In this document: one piece after another, positions 48,601 to 57,300 of the stretch | Numbering within the stretch: position 1 is the stretch's first letter | Layout of the letters: each line of letters starts with the position of its first letter | DNA from: Cydia pomonella | Lineage: Eukaryota > Arthropoda > Insecta > Lepidoptera > Tortricidae | Reading direction: 5' to 3' | DNA length: 64,000 nucleotides | NCBI RefSeq assembly: GCF_033807575.1 | Contig: NC_084729.1 | Coordinates: 4,216,001 to 4,280,000, forward strand | Program-made: the position numbers and the translations under genes | Notes under the pieces: generated by a model | Seen by the model: only the letters and a program-made list of their open reading frames with translations | Database searches by the model: none | What the model was told of the DNA's origin: nothing

Positions 48601-51600
48601 CGGACCCAGCAACACCATGTCGTCTGCATAGCTGATGTTGTTGAAACACGTTCTTTCTATATGACATCCGACATGTGTGTTGCTGAGCTCCTCGATCAAC
48701 CCATTAACGTAGAGGTTGAACAGAATGGGAGATGTTAGTCCACCCTGACGAACCCCACATTTGAGACTATACTCGTCTGAGTCTTCTCCCGCCCATCTCA
48801 CGCAATTGACCTGGCTGCCGTACCAGTACTTTAACAGTTCGACGCACTCCCTTGGTATACCCGTTTTCGCTAACTTGTCCCACAGTACGTCGTACATAAC
48901 CAGGTCAAATGCTTTCGACAGGTCCAGAAAACACGCATATATGGGTGTATTCCTGTCTTTATAGTACCTGATAGCCCTCTTAACACACAATATTGCAGTC
49001 TCGGTAGACAATCCCTGACGGAAGCCGAATTGTGCATCATGCAGCTTCACGTATCTACAAAGTTGCTCATTAATAAGGCTATCAAGTACTTTGGCGAGAA
49101 CAGTTGCCAGAGAGATGGGCCTGTAGTTTCCTATGTCCGACAAATCCCCCGTTCTGTTCTTTATCAGCGGCACTACAACTGTCCTAGTGAGCTTCCTAGG
49201 GAGATAAGCGTGTCTTAAGCACATCGTGTAGAACATGGCCAGCACCCGTGGCAGGTGTATGCCCGCATACTTGAGATGCTCTATGCTGAGCCCGTCATGC
49301 CCCGGCGATTTACCCCTTTGCATGTTTTTAATCGCATTTTGAACTTGCTTAGCTGAGAAACTAAGGGTACTTTCACCCATAACGGACTCAGCACATAGCA
49401 CCGCTTTTACAGGTTTATGGAGGATTGGGTCTATAGAAAACACTCGCTTGAAGTTATTCGCGATGCCCTTCTTGTCGCTAACTCCCCCTACACTCCCAGG
49501 GACACTAGGTCTCACATTAAGCTTATTAGTGCTTTTCCAGAAGGCTTTGAAGTCATTTGTTGCTCGTTTAGTGGCAAGGATGTCGGCTTTAATTTGGTCC
49601 TGCCTGTCTTGACACCATTTTAATTTTGACTTGAAGACCCTCCTGGAATCACACATATCATCATACACTCGTCCCTGTTTAGGTTTATTTAACGACATCC
49701 ACACCATAAACTTTTCTCTAGCGAGTCTATGGGCGCCCGCGACGTACTTGTTCCACCCCGCTACGACATTTCGCTTGGCGTGCCCTTTCCTGCTAGACTT
49801 TCTCGCCGCATCCGTCAATGTGTCAATTATGTCGTCATACATTTTATCTAAAATTACCGAGTGATTTCGTTCCATACATAATTTATCAGCACATGACGTT
49901 AGCTCGGTCGGAAAGTCTAGCATTCTCAGGCTCTCGTTGCACAGTGCTTGGTACACTTCTATTTGCGAAGGTTGCCTGTCACCCCACATTACCCCGTCGT
50001 TACGTACCCTACCAGTAGTACATTTAATCTGTAGCTTATTTAATTTACAATCAATTATGAGCGGCAGGTGGTCCGACCAATATGCGTCATATTTCACACT
50101 CACGTTGCAAACCGTTTGTCTCGCTGCCTCCGTGACAACACAGTGGTCCAACCACCTGTTACATCCGTGCGCTTCACTCGTAAATGTAAATGTCCCCGAA
50201 TCAGAGCCCAGCATTTCCAAATCCACGCAACTCCACATCTGCGTTTCGCAGAACTGCAGCAATTCATGGTAAAAAAGTTCCTTAGGGTGCGCATTAAAGT
50301 CCCCTAAAACATATATCGCCTCAACGTCCGTGCTGTCCTCGCTGATAGCACTAATCTCGCCTAAGCATTCAGTGAACAGCGGCACATTTTCAAGCTCATT
50401 TACCGGCATATATACACTAAATACTAGGAATGTGGACTCCCGCACTTTCACCTTTATTGCCACTAACCGCACATTTTTACACTCGACTACGGTGACTTCC
50501 GAAAACGCAGACTTTCTCCATAGCAGCCCGACTCCCCCGTGTGGCCGCCCTATAAGTATACCGGCCCCTGTGTCGACTGCAGATGATCCCGTATATGCGA
50601 AGTCTTCATGTATTGTCCCGAGAAGCGGCAAGTCGTGCGGCAATAGCCAGGTCTCCTGCAATGCCACAATGTCTCCTTCCTTGCACAGATCCCTTACACC
50701 CTCTATCGACCTCTTCAGACTTTTACAGTTAAAACTTATTAAGCGACTAATGGGTGTATCTGTCATATTGTTCGTTCTGTATAATATTTCCATTCTCACC
50801 GCTTTCCTTAAGTGCCTCCTCTCCGCGATCCCTCAGAGAGATGAACCGCCTGTAGTAAACCCCCTCCGGCCACAGTGCGTCATCCATGAAAATATAATAT
50901 AATATAATATTAGCTGAAAATCGTTGAGCATTAGACTTTTTGTTTACTGCGACATCTATTCTCGAGTAACAGTACTGAGAGTTCCGCTACTTGACGCTAG
51001 ACGTAGACTACGAAAATAATAGTATTTTTAGTAACAAAACCGTTGTATGGAGTGAGCACTCTTGGTCTTCTTAATTCTCTTTGGTATAAGTTACTCTATG
51101 GTTTAAGATACATGCCAGTGCTGCACTCTGGCGGCAGAACATTGCAGTAACACTGCCTATACTGTAAGGACGATACAGGTGGATATGTACTGAGTATTGA
51201 GTCATCAATCTGATGTATTTTTTTGCAGCAACGCGTGCAACCCGTGCGGTAGTTGGTTCGTGACCGCCGAAGAGGCGGCGAGCCACCACCGGTTCCACAG
51301 TGCCTCCACCTTCCCCTACCACTGTCGCCGTTGCTTCGATGACTTCCGCACGCTTCAGCTGTATGACGAGTAAGTCCTAATAGAATAGATGCCATACAGG
51401 ACTCAAAAACTTAGGTGGGTCTACCTTTGGGTGCAAAATTAAGTCCAAAGATGTAAAAAGTTGCCAATGGGCACATTTGGCTTTAGAAGTTGCTAAATTT
51501 GGCACAATAATGACCTAATGCACGGAGAAAAGTTGCCAATTGGCACATTTAGCCTTAAAAGTTGCTAAATTTGGCAAAATTATTACCTAATGCGTCGAAA

Positions 51601-54258
51601 AAATTTGCCATTTGGCACATTTGGCCTCAACCCGTGCGGTAAATAGTTCGTAAACGCCGAAGTGGTGGCTACCACCGGTACCACTGCGCCTCCATCTTCC
51701 CCTACCACTCTCGCCGCTGCTTCAATGACTTCCGCACCCTATGACGACGGAGCACCAATAGAATAGGTGTCAAATAGAATGTGAAAACTTACGTATAGAC
51801 CTATTTTTAGGTGCGAAATCGTAGTTTTGTGGTAAATTTGTTAAATATCAAAAAATGGCGACATCTAATAGATATAGATTGAAGGTATGGTGACATCGTT
51901 TCGAGAGATGGCGTCACAACCTTTAGCCGATGCCCGGTAAGATGGAGCCACTTACTATTAGAAGTATTAGAACAAATTAAATTAATTTTTTTCTTATTAT
52001 ATGACGTTTATTTCAGTTTATGGCGCCACTTTCTGATATTTAACACATATCAGTGACACAATAATCAAAGTCAAATGGCGTTCTAAAAGTTTTAATCATG
52101 TGTGGAAAGATTGGAGTCTATTTACTGTGGCTACAAAATTTTCTTTACAGTACATATGGTACAGTCAGTATCATTCTGTAACAGCTTACCAAAAAGTGAT
52201 GTCTTTAATATAGAATAACTAAGACTGTAAAAGATATACTTTTGAGCGCGAATTTTAACAATTTATCTATATTTGGAAAAGTTATCCGCAATTTCAGATA
52301 CTTTTGGCGCGTTGTTTCATCCGCTACTTTTGATGCTGACTGTACTACTTTTCCGCACTAGTGCGTAAATTAGCACATTATGTAACTATGTCGAAAATTT
52401 CAAGGGTCATAAATGTACTGTAAAACGTTGTACGATACATGTGCGAATAGGTAATTGGCAACTCGTGTTGATTTAAAACACTCCCTTCGGTCGTGTTTTA
52501 ATTTATCGCCACTCGTTACGAATTTCCTATTTTTCGCACTTGTATCGTAAATAACTATTGACAATTCACCTCTATATTTGACCCGTAAGTCAGCGCTGAT
52601 CTTCCGGCGAGACCATTTGGAGGCCACGGTCGCAGCTGTACGACACGCCCTACCATAAGTTGAACGCGGCCTTTGCAGCGGCGACCAGCGCCATCTTGTC
52701 TACTGTCTATGGCAGTAGCCATAGATATAATATTCCTAAAGATGGAGTCTAAGCCAGCTGTCACCATAGCCTTACACACACCACATTGTGGCCATGTCGA
52801 TAAACTCATATCTAAGAGAATTTAAACTACCTAAAATGAACAGATAACCATTATAACATAAGTTTATAATGATATTCTTATCAACCAGTATGATTTTGTG
52901 AGTTCGATATTACAATAATCAACGGCGGAAATCCATGGTACACTGGCCAAAACCAACTAAAATATATTTTCCGCAATAATTGATTTATTTTATTACGAGT
53001 ATATCATATAGTATACATTATCAATTACCGTTTCTATAATATTAATTTTTTCGTGAAGATATCAAAGGTCCAATTAATCGCTCTAACATTTTTACGCACA
53101 CATAATAATATAATAAATGGCTAAGGCTTGAACTCGCTTCTGTCATGGGCACCAGAAAGTGATATTTCTGCAACTCCCCGGGCAAATATATGTCAGACAT
53201 GTCAGATGTATTGTGAAACTCTGGATGTCACTTGATTTTATTATGTTCCTGTTATTTCTTGTATATACTGTCATCTATAAATTAATTTGTATAGTGCCTT
53301 AATTTTCACTTTAATGCTGTACAAATTTTGTATTTTTTTTTATCTAACAAGGAAGGGTACCCAACTGTCCGACTCCGATTTGATTCATTTTGATATATGT
53401 TATAGAGTAGTCTAAAATAACGGACACGTATTTTTTTTTAGCTGCCCAAACTCAACCTATTGGGAGAAATTGTCCTCCAAAGTACTAAAAAGTTACTAAA
53501 TCTTCTAACTCCTAAAGAAAGTGATGCTCAAGCAACTTGCTAGTTAATGGCTTGTTTGAGTATATGTTTGAGAGCAGGAAAAAATAATGTACACGTGTTT
53601 TGTTATACCTGCTTAAACTCAAGTTTTCCTAAAAAAAACACCCGTCTTTATGTGTAACTATAGTGATAAGATATTATAAAACTTCGAATGTCGATTTTTT
53701 TTAGGAAAAAATGAGTTTTAGCCGATATAACAAAACACGTGCTCATTATTTTTTGCTGCTTTCAAACATATACTCAAACCAGCCATTAACTAGCAAGTTG
53801 CTCGAGCATCACTTTCTATAGGAGTTAGAAGATTTAGTACTTTGGAGGACAATTTCTCCTAATAGGTTGAGTTTGGGCAGCTGAAAAAAAATACGTGTCC
53901 GTTATTTTAGACTACTCTATAACATATATCAAAATGAATCAAATCGGAGTCGGACAGTTGGGTACCCTTCCTTGTAAGTTGGCCCCACGAGCACCGAGAA
54001 TGGTGCCAGTTCCGTGTATAAATATGTATGTATCGTTATCCAGACACATAGAGTCGGGCCTGTGCGTGGGCGACGAGCCGCCGAGCGTGCAGTGCGAGGA
54101 GTGCCCGGCGCTGCTCGCGGCGGCCGGGCTGCGCGCGCACCGCTGCCCCGGCCGGGCGCCCGGCGCGCGCCTCGGAGGTACCACACTAACCTGTCTTTTT
54201 TATTAGGGTTCCGTAGCCAAATGGCATAAAACGGAACCCTTATAGTTTCGCCATGTCC

Positions 54259-54317
<59 letters not shown>

Positions 54318-57300
54318 CGAGGCTTTGCTCCGTGGTCGTTAGTGCTAGAAAGCTGAAATTTGGCATGGATATATAAATCAATAAAACCGAAAAAGTCGTA
54401 CAATAAAATCTAAAAATTTTTTTTTTTAGGGTACCTCCCCTACACGTAAAGTGGGGGTGAAATTTTTTTTTCGCTGCAACCCTAGAGTGTGGGGTATCGT
54501 TGGAAAGGTCTTTCAAAACTAATAGGGGTTTTCAAGAAACATTTTTTGATAAAGTGAATATATTCGGAGATAATCGCTCCGAAACAAAAAAAAATGTGTC
54601 CCCCCCCCCCCTCTAACTTTTGAACCATAGGTCCAAAAAATATGAAAAAAATCGTGGAAGTAGAACTTAAGAAAGACATTAAATGAAAACTATAGCGGAC
54701 ATGATCAGTTTAGCTGTTTTTGAGTTATCGCAAAAAGTTTTCCCTTCATAGTAAAAAGACTTATTTAATTAGGTACTGATTATGCAAATTTGCCTATTTG
54801 TTTAACTCAGGTGAAAGGTACCGTTTCATCCCTTGGTTAACAGAGATGTGAAAAATAGTTTATAAAAAGTATTTAAATACAAAATACAAATACTTCCTTG
54901 ATATACTATTTCAAATACAAAATACAAAATAGTTTTCAGATTTGTATTTCAAATACTAAATACAAAATAGGTATTTTCAAAATGCTTTTTTAAAATACAA
55001 ATACTTTGCGATAAAAGGTACTCTTAAATAGTGAATACCTAGTCTGAATTAAAAATTTAGTAGGTATTGCTCGGAATTATTTATGTCAAAGATAATAGAA
55101 AATCTAATTAAGAATCGTTTCGAAAAACACTTGCAATCAATCAATTTTCTGTACAGTAAACAATATGGTTTCAGATCCCAATCTAATACACTTACTGCAA
55201 CTGTAGATCTAGTCACTAAAATCAAAATAGCCATTGATCAAAAGAAAGTAGCTCTTGGAGTTTTTATCGACTTAAGGAAGGCTTTCGACACCGTCAGTCA
55301 CGAAATACTCTTAAATAAACTAAAATGCATGGGCATAACTGGAACTGCGCTTAAGATGTTTGAGTCCTATCTTTCTAACCGAAAGCAAATAGTAAAACTA
55401 GGTGGACAGGAAAGTAAGCCACTACCAGTTACATGCGGAGTACCACAAGGGTCCATACTAGGGCCATTACTTTTCCTGGTTTACATTAATAACTTACATG
55501 AAATCGGGCTCAAGGGGGACCCGACTCTATATGCTGACGATACAAGCTTGTTTTACTTCGGTAATTCGATTCAGGACCTTATAAGTGAAGCTCAAACGGA
55601 CTTGAATATCCTAAATAAGTGGTTTCAGGGCAACCTCTTAACTATAAATGTCACAAAAACAAATTTTATAATATTTGCACCAAAAAATAAAAAAACTTCA
55701 TTCAATAGAACCGTTAAAAATAAACAATCAGTGTATTAACAGAGTTGAACATGAAAAATATCTTGGTCTTGTACTAGATAAACAATTAACATGGAAAACA
55801 CACATTGATAAAATTAAATGCAAAATGACTTCTCTTACCGGCGCCCTGCGTGGTATAACCCGCTGTCTCCCGACGAAAGTTCGATATACTATTTATAACA
55901 CCCTTGTAAAACCTCATATCGACTACCTCATCGAAATATGGGGTTCTGCCGCTGCTACACACTTAAAACCTATTCAACGAGCACAAAACAAACTATTGAA
56001 AGTTCTGTTTAACTATGACTACCTTACACCCTCTAACACTTTATACAAAAAAAAACTAGAATATTGAACATCAATCAATGCTATAAATACAATACATGTG
56101 TACTAATACGTAAAATCTTGCAAAAAGACCTCCATATTCAAATATCCTTTAAAAAAAAAACAGGACGTACAAAAAATTAAATTAAGAAATTGTAATAGTC
56201 TAATACTTCGTACGCCACGTACTAACTATGGCAAAAAAACTATTTTATATGAAGGAGCAAATTTATATAATAAGCTTCCAACAAGCATAAAAGACGCTAA
56301 AACTATGCCCACTTTCAAAAAATTACTAAAATCTTTTGTAACTAACCAAGTGCGCTCTGATGTCCGCAGCGCGCTTTAAGCCACTTCCATTCATCCTTAA
56401 TCTGTGTAGACTCTTATCGCTGTAAGTGTGCAGCACGCTCGGCGTAAACACATCAGCTAAGCATCAACTCACTGCATATTTTGTTAGTCTACCCACTAAT
56501 GTAAGTATATGTATCGAATACGCTTAAGTAAATAACATTATATGATCACATTTTTTACCAATAAAAATTTACAAAAATACTAAAATTGCGCTAATTATAT
56601 TTTGTACTGAGCGGTATATGGTCGCGTATGGCTAGATTTATTTTCTTACAGCTAAGATTAATCCTACTAAGGTAAATTAATGAGTTTGTTGTATGTCAAT
56701 GACCCGCATTTAGTGCAGAAATAATGTTTTGCCTTTTGCGTAGTTACACTAAATGAAAACTGTAGATATGTATATATTTTAAGGTAATTTAAGGCACTTG
56801 TTAGTATTGTGTGAATGTAAATATGCATGCATACGCTCACCCGTACATTGTTAACTTATTTACTCCTAATTCTCGTGTAAGTGAATTGTAAAAAATTCTT
56901 ATGAGAAATCAAAAATTCTTTAAACCGAATTAACAAATTGGAAAGGCTTTCTTTATTCTTTAAAAATAGTGTGTATATCAGTCCTCTAGAGTGCAAATTT
57001 TGTGTCTCCTCATGTTTACCGGTTGAATGGACTTTTAAGTGATGGTTTTTAACGGTCAATTATTAAAAGCATTCATTTAGATTTGTAATGTTTTACAGCT
57101 AGTATATACCTCTCGTTGGTTGGTGAAAACGTCTCGTTTGTGTTTCATCAGGGCAGAAAAGTGTGTATACCTCTCGTGCCTTGAAACCCTTGCAACGGTT
57201 AAGATTCCACATTTTTAATCTCTCGATACGCTTGTGGTCATTTGCGGCGTTACTAAACAGATTCACCAGTTCCATGTTAAAATAATAAATAAATATTATA

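Noticed and set aside
53929..54516. 195-codon minus-strand frame across zinc-finger exon 10
   Set aside because: Crosses a foldback, an exon and a microsatellite; translated GTCT repeats give a meaningless Thr/Asp/Arg/Gln run.
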